From Ga0077555 sp033764055 (lineage in GTDB: Bacteria; Pseudomonadota; Alphaproteobacteria; Rhizobiales; Hyphomicrobiaceae): a DNA stretch of 64,000 bases. Both the position numbers and the translations under genes were made by a program. This document shows positions 39,389 to 49,900 of this stretch, in pieces (the stretch's first letter is position 1; every line of letters begins with the position of its first letter). The stretch lies in contig JANRJI010000155.1 in assembly GCA_033764055.1 (NCBI GenBank), forward strand, positions 28,575 to 92,574, read 5' to 3'. Below the pieces are notes generated by a model. It was not told the origin of the DNA. It ran no database searches and saw only the letters and a program-made list of their open reading frames with translations.

Positions 39389-40492
39389 CTAGGCCTCCTT
39401 CAGTGCGTGGGCGATCACCTTACGCATGACGCTCGGCAGGGCTGCCTTCGAGAGCTCACGCCTCTGCACCCAACGGCAGCGCTCGGGATCTGCCCAGAGG
39501 TCCAATTGCTGGTCCGCCGGCACGACTGCGCGGTAGGCGAGCAACTCGAGCCGGAAGTGGGTGAAGGTGTGCGAGACGGAGCCCGTGACCGGCCACCATT
39601 CGGCTCTGAGCGGCGCGGCCTGAAGGGCATCCTCCGCCGAGACCCAGGCTTCGCCCCAAGGTGTGGAGGGAACCTCGAGCATGCCGCCGAGCAGTCCTGC
39701 GTCAGGGCGCCGCCGCAGCAGGATGTGACCGTCCTCCCGTAAGGCCAGGAAGGCCACGCCGTAGCGGACGGGGCGCTCGGCCTTCGCCGAGCGGGCAGGC
39801 AACGAGCCGGCAATGCCGCTGATATTGGCGGAGCAGGCACTCTGCAGTGGGCACATGAGGCACGATGGCCGCCTTGGCGTGCAGATGCGCGCTCCGAGGT
39901 CCATCATGGCCTGGGCAAAATCGCCGGCGCGCGTGTCGGGTGTGAGCGTGGCGGCCAGCTCCCTCAGCCGGGGTTTGGCTCCCGGCAGAGGATCGCATAC
40001 GGCGAACATCCGAGCGACGACCCGCTCGATGTTGCCGTCCACGGGCGTTGCACGCGAACCGAACGCGATGGCGGCAATGGCCGCCGCCGTGTAGGGGCCG
40101 ATGCCGGGCAGCTTGCGCAACTCGGCCTCGCCGGACGGGAAGCGTCCGCCGTAGTCGGCTTCGACGGCCTTGGCGCAGGCGTGGAGATTGCGGGCGCGCG
40201 AGTAGTAGCCGAGGCCGGCCCAGGCGGCGAGCACGTCGTCGCGTGGTGCGGCGGCGAGGGCCGCCACGGTTGGCCAGCGCGCCAAGAAGGTGTGGAAAAA
40301 CGGGATGACGGCCTTCACCGTCGTCTGCTGCAGCATGATCTCGGAGAGCCACACGCGGTACGGATCGGCCGCCTCCCCGGGGGGGTAACGCCAGGGCAGG
40401 TCGCGCCGCTCGCGGTCGTACCAGTCGAGCAGCAGCGCGGCCGGATCCTTCGGCCGCCGCAGTCTTGGTTGCTCGATTGCCACAGTCGTCAT
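39389..40492 (-). CDS. mutY: A/G-specific adenine glycosylase MutY
   Basis: A 367-residue base-excision-repair enzyme removing adenine mispaired with 8-oxoguanine. It has the catalytic Glu in SEIMLQQTTV (E51), a helix-hairpin-helix LPGIGPYTAAAIA, the catalytic Asp in PVDGNIERVV, a [4Fe-4S] cluster C-x6-C-x2-C-x5-C (CTPRRPSCLMCPLQSAC) and a C-terminal NUDIX-like 8-oxoG recognition domain (about 230-360). The start is ATG 40492. A long upstream open frame is a shadow. It is divergent from the dciA-like gene with a 50-base gap, an arrangement common in alphaproteobacteria. Confidence 0.96.
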   Translation of the reverse strand: MTTVAIEQPRLRRPKDPAALLLDWYDRERRDLPWRYPPGEAADPYRVWLSEIMLQQTTVKAVIPFFHTFLARWPTVAALAAAPRDDVLAAWAGLGYYSRARNLHACAKAVEADYGGRFPSGEAELRKLPGIGPYTAAAIAAIAFGSRATPVDGNIERVVARMFAVCDPLPGAKPRLRELAATLTPDTRAGDFAQAMMDLGARICTPRRPSCLMCPLQSACSANISGIAGSLPARSAKAERPVRYGVAFLALREDGHILLRRRPDAGLLGGMLEVPSTPWGEAWVSAEDALQAAPLRAEWWPVTGSVSHTFTHFRLELLAYRAVVPADQQLDLWADPERCRWVQRRELSKAALPSVMRKVIAHALKEA

Positions 40493-40542
40493 GGCGGTCC
40501 CCGCGCGGCGTTGAGGCGAATCGTTTACCTGATTGTAAGGAT

Positions 40543-41256
40543 ATGCCGTCGCGATGGGAACCGCGGCCGGTGACGGGGAATCGGGGGCGTCGGATGCAGC
40601 AACGAGACGGCGGTTCGCGGCCAACGACCAGCAGGGCAGGGGACGTGCGGCCCCATTCCGGCAAAGCCTTGCTGACCCCGCGCGTGGCCCGATTCGCGTC
40701 CGGCTCGGAGCCGCCACGCTCGGTGGTCGCCGCGCGGCGACCGATCGCGGCCAAGACAGTCGGCAGCTTCGTGCCGCGGCTGACACGACCCGCCTTCGAG
40801 CGCTACGGCTTCTCGGCGGCGACGCTGATCACCGACTGGGCGACCATTGTCGGCGCCGACATCGCCCGCTGGACCAGTCCCGAGCGCTTGAAGTGGCCGC
40901 GCCGGGTGGAGCTGGGGGACGAGACGGCGGACGTCGATCGTGGCCGTCCGGGTGCCACGCTGTTTGTCGCGGTCGATCCCGCCCGGGCGCTCGACATCCA
41001 GTACAAGGGCCGGCAGATCGTAGAGCGGATCAACGCCTACTTCGGCTATCGGGCCGTCTTCGATCTGAAGATCGTCCAGGCTCCAGACCTGTCGCAGCGC
41101 CGGGCGGTGCCGGCGGCCGAGCCCGCTGTGCCGGCGCGCGCAGCGCAATCTCTCGCGGAGGTCTCTGCCGTCACCGACGAGGGTCTGCGTGCGGCGCTCG
41201 AGCGCATGGCGGCTGGTCTCGGCGCCCGCAAAGTTCGAGTGTCGGCCGGCGCGTGA
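40543..41256 (+). CDS. DciA family protein (DUF721)
   Basis: The conserved domain (PIAAKTVGSFVPRLTRPAFERYGFSAATLITDWATIVGADIARWTSPERLKWPRR, then FVAVDPARALDIQYKGRQIVERINAYFGYRAVFDLKIVQ) identifies DUF721/DciA, a replication-associated partner of the DnaB helicase in bacteria lacking DnaC. The start is uncertain. ATG 40543 gives 237 residues including about 65 N-terminal residues of low conservation, and starts at 40594 or a GTG near 40723 are equally possible. Its position between mutY and dsbA/smc is typical of the group. Confidence 0.82.
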   Translation: MPSRWEPRPVTGNRGRRMQQRDGGSRPTTSRAGDVRPHSGKALLTPRVARFASGSEPPRSVVAARRPIAAKTVGSFVPRLTRPAFERYGFSAATLITDWATIVGADIARWTSPERLKWPRRVELGDETADVDRGRPGATLFVAVDPARALDIQYKGRQIVERINAYFGYRAVFDLKIVQAPDLSQRRAVPAAEPAVPARAAQSLAEVSAVTDEGLRAALERMAAGLGARKVRVSAGA

Positions 41257-41421
41257 TCGCCGTCGACTGCGCGACCGCGGCGAAGCGACACCGCCGATCA
41301 CAATGGGTTCATCGGTAGTGGCGTGCATGCGGTCTTAGAATCGCGCCGGGCGATGTGCTAGGGATCGCCAAACCGGAGGCTTCCGCGCCACTGCGCCGGA
41401 TCTCGAGCGGAGGAGAACGAC

Positions 41422-42099
41422 GTGACCTACCTTTCCGAGCGACTGATCGCGGTACGCCTAGCGCGCCGCTCCGCACTGATCGGGGCGACACTGCTTGCGC
41501 TGGCGCCCGGTCTGGCGTTGGCGCAGGATGCCAAGGCGCCCGCTGGCGACATCACGGCCGAGTTGATGAAACCGGTCCCGCGTGGCGACCTCACCCTCGG
41601 CAAGGCCGACGCGCCCGTGACGATCGTCGAGTATGCCTCGATGACGTGCAGCCATTGCGCCAATTTTCACACCAAGGTGCTGCCGAAGCTTAAGGAAAAG
41701 TACGTCGACACCGGCAAGGTGCGCCTGATCCTGCGCGAGTTCCCGCTCGACAATCTGGCGGCAGCCGGCGCGATGCTGGCACGGTGCGCGGGGCCGGACA
41801 AATCGTTCGGCGTGATCGCCACGCTGTTCGAGAAGCAGAACGACTGGGCGTTCGTCGAGGGCAATCCGGTGCCGGCGCTCTTCAAGCTGGTGGGCCAGCA
41901 TGGCTTCACCAAGGAGAGCTTCGACAAGTGTCTGACCGACCAGAAGCTTCTCGACGACATCACGTCGGTGCGCGACAAGGCCGGCAAGCAATTCGGCGTC
42001 CGTTCGACGCCCACCTTCTTCATCAATGGCAAGCAGCTGAAGGAGCGTTCGGACGATATCGCCTCGTTCGACCGGGCCATCGAGCCCCTGCTGAAATGA
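41422..42099 (+). CDS. DsbA-like thiol:disulfide interchange protein, periplasmic
   Basis: A 225-residue periplasmic thioredoxin-fold protein. The signal peptide spans residues 1-35 (cleavage after ALAQ or ALA), the CSHC active site is C76/C79, a helical insertion follows and the cis-proline loop reads RSTPTFFING. The start codon is GTG, fixed by GGAGG 9 bases upstream. The gene overlaps a second DsbA-like gene (ATGA). In alphaproteobacteria this family catalyses disulfide formation in exported proteins. Confidence 0.92.
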   Translation: MTYLSERLIAVRLARRSALIGATLLALAPGLALAQDAKAPAGDITAELMKPVPRGDLTLGKADAPVTIVEYASMTCSHCANFHTKVLPKLKEKYVDTGKVRLILREFPLDNLAAAGAMLARCAGPDKSFGVIATLFEKQNDWAFVEGNPVPALFKLVGQHGFTKESFDKCLTDQKLLDDITSVRDKAGKQFGVRSTPTFFINGKQLKERSDDIASFDRAIEPLLK

Positions 42100-42920
42100 T
42101 GGCGGAGCCGACAGCCAGATCCGGCAGTCTCCGGATAGCGCTCGCGGTCGTGCTGCTCTTCGGTTCTCTGGCGGGATGCGGGGCGGATCTCGCCCCCGGG
42201 CTCTCGTCCACGAGTGCGACCCGGGCGCCGGATGGGGCCGTGGCGGCCACACAGGCTTTCGGCGTCAGCGCGCCGAAGCCTGGCTTCAATCCGTTCTCTC
42301 CCGATGGCCCGGAGGATCGCCCGGCCCGTGAGGTCATCGCCGATCCGTCGTTGGCCGAGGTCCTGAAGCCGGGGCCGCTGCCGGAGTTCTCGCTCGGCCG
42401 CGCCGAGGCGCCGGTCGTGATGGTCAAGTATATGTCTTTGACATGTCCGCATTGCCGGCGGTTCATGTCGCAGACGTTCCCCGCGTTGAAGCGCGAGTAC
42501 ATCGACACCGGCAAGGTGCGCCTCGTCATCCGCGAGTTCCCGATCGGCCGGACCAGTGGCAATGCGACCATTGCGCTACGCTGCGCGCCGATGAGCCAGT
42601 ACCTGACGCTTTACAGCAAGTTCCTCGAGCAGCAGGCTTCCTGGGTCTCGCAGGAGGTGAGGTCGGACGCCATCTACCGCATTGCCTCGCAGGTGGGGAT
42701 GAAGCGGTCCGACTTCGACGCGTGCCTGCAGAATCAACCCATGATCGCGGCGCTGAATCAGATCAAGGACCGGGGGCGCCAGCTCGGCATCATCGGCACG
42801 CCGAATTTCTTCATCGGCAGGCGGCTCGTCAAGACGGTGATCGGCATGCCCGAGATCCGCGCCATCGTCGATCCGATGCTGGCCGGGCCGGCGGACGGCG
42901 GCGGGCGGAAGGCCGGCTGA
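42096..42920 (+). CDS. DsbA-like lipoprotein
   Basis: A 274-residue second thioredoxin-fold protein. The N-terminus ends in a lipobox (LAGC, C28), so it is probably a lipoprotein. A proline-rich spacer (about 30-95) is followed by the DsbA fold with CPHC (C117/C120) and cis-proline loop IGTPNFFIG. The ATG overlaps the stop of the preceding DsbA gene, so the pair is translationally coupled. Membrane anchoring of one partner and solubility of the other may divide labour in disulfide formation. It is immediately upstream of smc. Confidence 0.9.
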   Translation: MMAEPTARSGSLRIALAVVLLFGSLAGCGADLAPGLSSTSATRAPDGAVAATQAFGVSAPKPGFNPFSPDGPEDRPAREVIADPSLAEVLKPGPLPEFSLGRAEAPVVMVKYMSLTCPHCRRFMSQTFPALKREYIDTGKVRLVIREFPIGRTSGNATIALRCAPMSQYLTLYSKFLEQQASWVSQEVRSDAIYRIASQVGMKRSDFDACLQNQPMIAALNQIKDRGRQLGIIGTPNFFIGRRLVKTVIGMPEIRAIVDPMLAGPADGGGRKAG

Positions 42921-42978
42921 GGCCCACGCAGATGGCCGGTCCCTCGGGGCCGGGCGGCGCGGAAGAGGACGGCGGCTC

Positions 42979-45900
42979 ATGCACATCACGCGATTGAGGC
43001 TGCTTGGCTTCAAGTCGTTCGTCGAGGCTACCGAGCTCGTGATCGAGCAGGGTCTCACCGGCGTCGTCGGCCCCAACGGCTGCGGCAAGTCGAACTTGCT
43101 CGAGGCCCTGCGCTGGGCAATGGGCGAGACGTCCTACAAGGCCATGCGTGCCTCGGCCATGGAGGATGTCATATTCGCCGGCACCACGACCCGCCCGGCC
43201 CGGAGCTGGGCCGAGGTGACCATGTACGTCGACAATCAGGCCCGCACGGCGCCGCCCGAGTTCAACGATAACGACGTGCTCGAGGTCACCCGCCGCATCG
43301 AGCGCGACATGGGCTCGGCCTATCGCGTCAACGGCCGCGAGGTCCGCGCCCGCGACGTCAAGGTGCTGTTCGAGGATGCCGCGACGGGTGCGCGGTCGCC
43401 GGCACTCGTGCGCCAGGGCCAGATCGGCGAGATCGTCAACGCCAAGCCCGAGCAGCGCCGGCGCATCCTCGAGGACGCAGCAGGCGTGGCCGGTCTCCAC
43501 ACACGGCGCCACGAGGCCGAGCTGCGCCTGCGGGCTGCCGAGGACAATCTCGCGAGGATCGGTGACGTGCTCGGGGGCCTATCCAGCCAGATGGAGGGCT
43601 TGAAGCGGCAGGCCCGGCAGGCACGGCGCTATAAGGAGCTGTCGGGCGACATCCGCAAGACCGAGGCGCTGTCACTGCATCTGGCATGGGGCGCTGCCGA
43701 GGCAGAGGTCCGAGCTGCCGAGGCAGCGCTACGTGATGCGCTGGTGCTGCTCGGCGCCGAGACGGAGGGCGAGGCCCAGGCGCTGGCAGAGGAGATGGCC
43801 ATCGCCGAGACTCTACCGGGCCTGCGCGAGGCCGAGGCCAGTCGTGGCGCCGTGGTGGCCCGGCTCCGGATCGAGCAGGAAAGCTTCGAGAAGGAGGCCG
43901 ATCGGCTACGCCGACGCCGCGCGGAGCTCGAGGCGCGGGTCTGCCATCTGGCGCAGGATCTCGCCCGCGAGCAGAGCCAGGCCGCCGAGGCTGCCGAGAT
44001 CGCGCAGCGGCTGGCGGAGGAGGCGGATTCGCTTCGCGCTCTCGCCGCCGACGAGGATGCGCGGAGCACGGCAGCCGAGGAGGCCGTGATCGTCGCCCGT
44101 GCGGCACTCGAACGTGCGGAGGCGCGCCTCTCCGAGGTGACGCGGCGCGCCTTCGAAGGTCGTGCGCGCCGCCAGAGTCTCGAAAAAGCGTGGACCGAGC
44201 GACAGGCGGACATCGAGAAGGGCCGGCGCCAGGTCGTATTGCTCGAAGGTCAGCGGCGGGAGGCGGCAGCGTTGGCGCCCAACCCCAGCCAACTTGCCGC
44301 GTTGGGCGAGACCTGTCGGCAGCTCGCTGAGGAGGTCGTGGAGCTCGAGGACCGGACGATCGCCGCTGAGGAACAGATCGCCGATCTCGGCGACATCGCC
44401 CGCGCCACGCGGGACGCGAGCAACCGGGCGCACCTCGAGGCGAGCCGCATTGCGACGGAGATCGCCACGCTCTCCAAGCTGCTGACACCGCTGCGCGAGG
44501 ACGGGGTCCCGCCCGTGCTGGATCAGGTCGCGGTCGCACCCGGCTACGAGGCTGCGCTGGGGGCCGCCTTCGGCGACGATCTCGAAGCCCCGGTGGCGGA
44601 GGAGGGGGGCGCGCATTGGCGCCTAGTTTCGGCTGAAGCGGCCGACGCACCGCTGCCGGCGGGCGTCGAGCCCTTGTCGCGACACGTCGAGGCGCCTGCC
44701 GAGCTTCACCGACGGCTGGCCCAGATCGGCATCGCCGCGCCGGCCGACGGTGCGCGCCTCCAGTCGGCCTTGCGACCCGGACAGCGGTTGGTTTCGCGAG
44801 ACGGAGATCTGTGGCGTTGGGACGGCTTCGTGGTCGCGGCCGATGCGCCGACGGCGGCCACGCTGCGACTGGCGGAGCGCAATCGGCTCGCCGGGCTCAT
44901 GAGCCGTGAGGGGGCTGCACATCGAGCCGCTGACGAGGCCTTGCGGGAGGCCGAGGCGGCGCAGAGCCGGCTTGCAGCGGGCGAGGGCGAGGTGCGACGT
45001 CTGCGCCAGCTGTCGCGTGAGCGACAGACCGAGCTGGCTCGGGTGCGTGACCATCTCGCCGGGCTCGAGCGGCAGGGTCGCGAGGCCGATGCCCGGCTGG
45101 CTGCACTCGATGAGGCTCGCGCCCGCGCCGAGGAGCATTTGGAGGCGGCGAGCGAGCGGCTGATCGAGATCGAGAGCGGACTCGAGACTCTCGATGCGGA
45201 CAGTGGCCTCGAGGACGAGGTGCGGACGGCGGAATCAGAGGCCCGCGAGGCCCGCGCCGCGCTGGACGACCGCCGGGAAAAGGCCCAGGGCCTAGCCCGC
45301 GAGCAGCGCCAGCGGGGGGAGCGGCTCGCCGCGATACGGCGTGAGCTCGAGCGCTGGGCAGCGCGTGGAGCGGATGCCAGTCGCCAGCTCGGTGTGCTCG
45401 AGGCCCGGCGCGGCGAGGCCGAGGGCGAGCTCGAGCAGCTCGTCGATCTGCCGGACGCCCTCGACCAGCGCCGCCAGCGGCTGATGGATGCGCGGGCTGA
45501 GGCCGAGCGCCAGCGCCAGGAAGCGGCCGACCGGCATGCGTCGGCGGAGGCTGCGCTACGCAAATCTCAGCAGGCGCTTCGTATGGCGCAAAGCGCTGTC
45601 GCCGGGGCGCGGGAGGCAAGGGCGCGGGCCGAGGCCCAGTTGGAGGGCGCCCGCACCCGGTTGACGGAGGAGGGGCGTCGCATCCGCGAGACGCTGGAGG
45701 TGGCTCCCGAGGCATGCCTCGGACTGGCGGGCCTCGCCGCCGGCGCTGACCTGCCGGGCCGTGCCGAGGTCGAGCGCCAGCTGGCCCGCCTCAGGACCGA
45801 GCGCGACCGCCTCGGCGGCGTCAATCTCAACGCCGAGGATGATCTTGCCAAGCTCGGTGATGAGCATGCCAGGCTCGATGCCGATCGTCGGGACGTCGAA

Positions 45901-46467
45901 GGTGCAGTAGCCAAGCTGCGTGGCGCCATCGCTCAATTGAACCGGGAGGCCAAGAAGCGGCTTGGTGAAGCCTTCCAGATCGTCGATGGACACTTCCAGC
46001 GCTTGTTCGGCTCGCTGTTCGGCGGCGGCGAGGCCCGCCTCGAGATGATCGAGAGCGAGGAGGATCCCCTGGAGGGTGGCCTCGAGATCATCGCCAAGCC
46101 GCCCGGCAAGAAGCCGGCGACGCTCTCGCTCCTGTCCGGCGGCGAGCAGACCTTGACGGCGCTGTCGCTGATCTTCGCCGTGTTTCTGACCAACCCGTCG
46201 CCGATCTGCGTCCTGGATGAGGTCGACGCTCCGCTGGACGATTCCAACGTCGATCGGTTCTGCACGCTGATGGAGAAGATGGCGTCCGAGACAGCGACGC
46301 GATTTCTCGTCATCACGCATCATCCGATGACGATGGCGCGCATGAACCGTCTGTTCGGCGTCACCATGGGTGAGAAGGGGGTGTCGCAGCTCGTCTCTGT
46401 GGATCTCGCCACGGCCGAGCGGATTGTCGACAACGACGATCCCCGGCTGCAGCAGGGAGCCGCCTGA
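42979..46467 (+). CDS. smc: Chromosome segregation protein SMC
   Basis: A 1162-residue condensin subunit, normal length. The N-terminal head has Walker A GPNGCGKSNLLEALRW, two long coiled-coil arms (about 170-480 and 640-980) flank a hinge (about 490-630), and the C-terminal head has the ABC signature LSGGEQTLTALSL and Walker B PICVLDEVDAPLDD with a D-loop. It organises replicated DNA and works with ScpA/ScpB, which are not in the window. The start is 59 bases after the DsbA-like lipoprotein gene. It is convergent with trxA. Confidence 0.97.
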   Translation: MHITRLRLLGFKSFVEATELVIEQGLTGVVGPNGCGKSNLLEALRWAMGETSYKAMRASAMEDVIFAGTTTRPARSWAEVTMYVDNQARTAPPEFNDNDVLEVTRRIERDMGSAYRVNGREVRARDVKVLFEDAATGARSPALVRQGQIGEIVNAKPEQRRRILEDAAGVAGLHTRRHEAELRLRAAEDNLARIGDVLGGLSSQMEGLKRQARQARRYKELSGDIRKTEALSLHLAWGAAEAEVRAAEAALRDALVLLGAETEGEAQALAEEMAIAETLPGLREAEASRGAVVARLRIEQESFEKEADRLRRRRAELEARVCHLAQDLAREQSQAAEAAEIAQRLAEEADSLRALAADEDARSTAAEEAVIVARAALERAEARLSEVTRRAFEGRARRQSLEKAWTERQADIEKGRRQVVLLEGQRREAAALAPNPSQLAALGETCRQLAEEVVELEDRTIAAEEQIADLGDIARATRDASNRAHLEASRIATEIATLSKLLTPLREDGVPPVLDQVAVAPGYEAALGAAFGDDLEAPVAEEGGAHWRLVSAEAADAPLPAGVEPLSRHVEAPAELHRRLAQIGIAAPADGARLQSALRPGQRLVSRDGDLWRWDGFVVAADAPTAATLRLAERNRLAGLMSREGAAHRAADEALREAEAAQSRLAAGEGEVRRLRQLSRERQTELARVRDHLAGLERQGREADARLAALDEARARAEEHLEAASERLIEIESGLETLDADSGLEDEVRTAESEAREARAALDDRREKAQGLAREQRQRGERLAAIRRELERWAARGADASRQLGVLEARRGEAEGELEQLVDLPDALDQRRQRLMDARAEAERQRQEAADRHASAEAALRKSQQALRMAQSAVAGAREARARAEAQLEGARTRLTEEGRRIRETLEVAPEACLGLAGLAAGADLPGRAEVERQLARLRTERDRLGGVNLNAEDDLAKLGDEHARLDADRRDVEGAVAKLRGAIAQLNREAKKRLGEAFQIVDGHFQRLFGSLFGGGEARLEMIESEEDPLEGGLEIIAKPPGKKPATLSLLSGGEQTLTALSLIFAVFLTNPSPICVLDEVDAPLDDSNVDRFCTLMEKMASETATRFLVITHHPMTMARMNRLFGVTMGEKGVSQLVSVDLATAERIVDNDDPRLQQGAA

Positions 46468-46521
46468 AGGCGGCGTCGGGTCGGACTCCGGACGCGAGAC
46501 GTCCGGGTCCGCACGAGATCA

Positions 46522-46544
46522 GCGCGCCCCGCCGGGAGGCGCGC
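46522..46544. terminator. Possible bidirectional terminator hairpin between smc and trxA
   Basis: A 7-bp perfect GC stem (GCGCGCC at 46522-46528 with GGCGCGC at 46538-46544) and a 9-base loop lie between the convergent smc and trxA genes. There is no U-tract on either side, so assignment as a terminator rests on position only. Confidence 0.35.
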
Positions 46545-46576
46545 CATCGGCCGCCATCACGACGACTGTGCCGCGT

Positions 46577-46897
46577 TCAGACGGCGCCGTTGATCCAGTC
46601 CTCGAGCTTGCGCTTCTGCACCAGAGCGCCGACCTGCGTGGCGGCGACCTTGCCGCCCTTGAACATCATGAGCGTCGGCATCGCCTGGATGCGGTACTGC
46701 TGCGTGATCCCCGGGTTCTGGTCGACGTCGAGTTTGACGATCTTGACCTTGCCGGCCATCTCCTTGGCGACCTGCTCGAGCGCGGGCGCCATGGCCTTGC
46801 AGGGGCCGCACCACTCGGCAAAGAAGTCGACGACTACGGGCACGCTCGACTCCAGAACCTCGGCCTTGAAGTTGGCGTCCGAAACCTCGGCGGTCAT
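46577..46897 (-). CDS. trxA: Thioredoxin
   Basis: A 106-residue cytoplasmic thioredoxin with the classic WCGPC redox site (C30/C33 in FFAEWCGPCKAMAP) and cis-proline in QAMPTLMMFKGG. AGGAG lies upstream of ATG 46897. It follows addA on the same strand at the end of the divL-addA transcript, an arrangement conserved in alphaproteobacteria. Confidence 0.97.
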   Translation of the reverse strand: MTAEVSDANFKAEVLESSVPVVVDFFAEWCGPCKAMAPALEQVAKEMAGKVKIVKLDVDQNPGITQQYRIQAMPTLMMFKGGKVAATQVGALVQKRKLEDWINGAV

Positions 46898-46983
46898 GGT
46901 ATCTCTCCTGGTTGAGAACCCGGTTGCAGTTCTCCGAGTGGGGGCTGTGCCCCGAAAGTGCGGCGAAGGTAGGGAGCGGCCCC

Positions 46984-49900
46984 TTACGCGTCAAGGTTCG
47001 CCCTTCCCCTCGTGAACAGGGCGGCGGCGGCCTCATCGAGGCGATCCGCCGGCAGCTCCATGAGCCTAGGCCCGTCGGTCCACAAAAGGGCGGCGCGGAC
47101 CGGTCGGTCCTTGAAAATGTGCGATATTGCGAGGTGGTATGCGGCGAGCTGCACGACGTAGGCTTGCGCTACCCGCGTCACGTCGAGGGGCGGCGGCCGG
47201 TTGGTCTTGAAGTCGACGATCAGTATTTCGTGATCGGTCACGACAAGGCGGTCGATCTGGCCGGTGATGCGCAGGGGCTGGCCGCTTCTCTCCGGCGGCT
47301 CGATCTGCGCAACGACCGGAACCTCGGCGCGGCTGCCGGGGCCGAAGACCGGCGCGAAGATGGGATCGTGGAGCACGGCCAGCGTCTCGGCGACGATTGA
47401 GGAGCGGGTTTGGGCTCGCAAGCCGGCGCCCCGCACCTCGACGAACCGGGTAGCAGCCTGCTCCCAGTCTCCCACCGGCAGCCCCGGCAGGTATTGAAGC
47501 AGGGCGTGGATGATCGTGCCGCGGAGAAATCGGCCCTCCTCGGCGAGAGCACGCGGCGAGGCGGGAGGAGGGGCTTCGTCGACGACGGCGTCGGGACGAA
47601 AGACTGGGGCATCGAGAGGGTCGCCCTCGTCATCGGTGTCCAGCGGCGCGAGCCTCGACGGTGCCAGCGGAATGGAGACGCCGCGCTCGAGGGGCGCCGG
47701 CCGCAAGGCCCAGTCGGGGAGGGGTGCGGCCTCGACGATGCCGGTCGTCTCGGTGGCGCGCGGCTTCGCCTCCACCGTCTGCGCGCTCGCCCAGCGGCGG
47801 ATGCGGCGACCGGCTGGATCGGTCGATTCTGTCAACAACCCGGTCAGGCCGGCCTCGATGGTATCGTACCAGCACCCGGCTGCGCGTCCCTTCGTGCCCT
47901 CGAAGCCGGTGACGTAGAGGCGGTCACGCGCTCGCGTGAGTGCCACGTAGAGCAGCCGGGTGCTCTCCTCGACCTCGCGGGTCCTCACCGCTGCGCGCGC
48001 TGCCGTGACGTGCTCGACGCCGGCCGTGCCCTTGACCGGCCACAGGAACGGCTCGGGCTCCTCGTCGGGTCGCGGCATGTCGGGGAAGGCGATCAGGCCG
48101 CCCGGACGCGGGGCGGAGGAGGCTGCGCACGTGTCGGCCAGGAACACGACCGGAGCCTCGAGGCCCTTCGAGCCGTGCACGGTCATGACGCGAACCTCGT
48201 CGCGGCCATGCTCCATGTCGCGCTTGATCTCGCGGCTCGTGGTCCTGATCCAGTCGACGAAACCCTGGAGCGACGGCGGAGCCTCGTCGTCGAAGCCGAG
48301 CGCCAGCGTCAGCAACTCGTCCAGTGGGTCCGCGGCTTCCGGACCGAGCCGGGCCAGCAGACGTGTCCGCATGCCGTCGTGCACAAGCAGCTCGACCAGC
48401 AGCTCGTAGGGTGGCATGACGTCGGCGCGGGTGCGCCAGCGCTTCAAACGCTCGGCAGCCTCGACGAGCCGCGGGCTCGCTTCGCGCCGCGCGGCCGCCA
48501 GCAGCGCCGACCAGAGCGAACCGCGCCGACCGGGCGCGAGGGCGAGGAGATCGTCGTCGTCGAAGCCGAGCAGCGGGCTCTTGAGCACGGCCGCGAGCGC
48601 GAGGTCGTCCTCCGGCAGCAGCAGGAAATCGGCGAGCGCCAGGAGGTCCTTGACGACGAGCTGGTCGGCGAGCTGCAACCGATCGGCGCCGGCGACGGGG
48701 ATGCCGCGTGCTTTCAGCGCCGCGACCATGGCGTCGGCGAACGGGCGCCGCCGCCGGACCAGCACCAGAATGTCGCCGGCTTTGACGGGCCGGCCTTCCG
48801 AGACGAGCTGCTCTCCTGTCGCGAGCCATCCGCCGATGGTTTCGGCAATGCGCTCGGCGAGCCGGGTCACGGGCGATGACGTGGCAATCTCATCGAGCGG
48901 GCGCCAGGCGGGCGCCGGAGCGGTGGCGTCGGGCTTCTCTGTGTCCCAGACCTCCACGAGCCCGCTCATCCCGAGGCGGTGGGCGGCGTGGGGCTGGACG
49001 TCGCCGCTCGACGTCAGCCCGCGGGCGCGGCCGGGGTCCGCAAAGATCCGGTCCACCGCCTCGAGGATCGGCGCTACCGTCCGGAACGACAACGTGAGCG
49101 GCACGCGCGCAAACGCCAGCTCGCAGGCGGCCGCCATAGCCTCGAACCGGCGCCCCATGTCGGCAAACATCTTGGGTGCCGCGCCCTGGAAGCCGTAGAT
49201 CGATTGCTTCTCGTCGCCCACGGCAAACACCGTGCGCGGTCCGCCGGTCGGCGTCTCGCGGGCGCCGGCGCCGGCAAAGAACTCCCGCGCAAGTGCTTCC
49301 ACGACCCGCCACTGCGTGAGACTCGTATCCTGGGCCTCGTCGACGAGGATGTGATCTAGCCCGCCGTCGAGCTTGTAGAGCACCCATTGTGCGTCCTCGC
49401 CCAGCCGCAGCAGGCTGCCCGCGGCCCGGATCAGGTCGTCGAAGTCGAGCGCGGCACGCGATGCCTTGAGATCGATGAAGTTCTGCATCACCGACGAGGC
49501 AAGCCTCAGCAGGGCCACCGTCGCATCGGCGACGATGACACGGCCGCGCTTCTCGATGAGCTGGGCGAATGTCGCCTGCGCGGCCACGAGCCGCGCGTCG
49601 AGGTCAGGGTGTGCAGCCCTGAGCTTGGCCGTCAGCAGGGCCTTTCGAGGCTCGCCAGTGGTGGTGAGAAAGAAGTCGGACAGATTGGCGATCCGGGCGC
49701 CAGCCGCGCGCGCGCCGAGCACCGCGTCGAGGGCGCCGGCGCGCTGCAGGTCGGTCGCGAGGCCGCTGCGCAGCACGTCCCGGCCCCGGCTCAGGACCGA
49801 ATCGGGCACCACGGATGCCAGAGCCGCCTCGATCGCGGCGCGCGTATCGGCAGGCTTCACACCCAGCGCGCGCCTGTAGAGCATTGCCGCCGCGTCGAGA

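Noticed and set aside
47410..48879. Long plus-strand open frame (489 codons) opposite addA
   Set aside because: It is an antisense shadow of high-GC coding sequence: low-complexity composition and no recognisable domain, while the minus-strand frame is a complete AddA.
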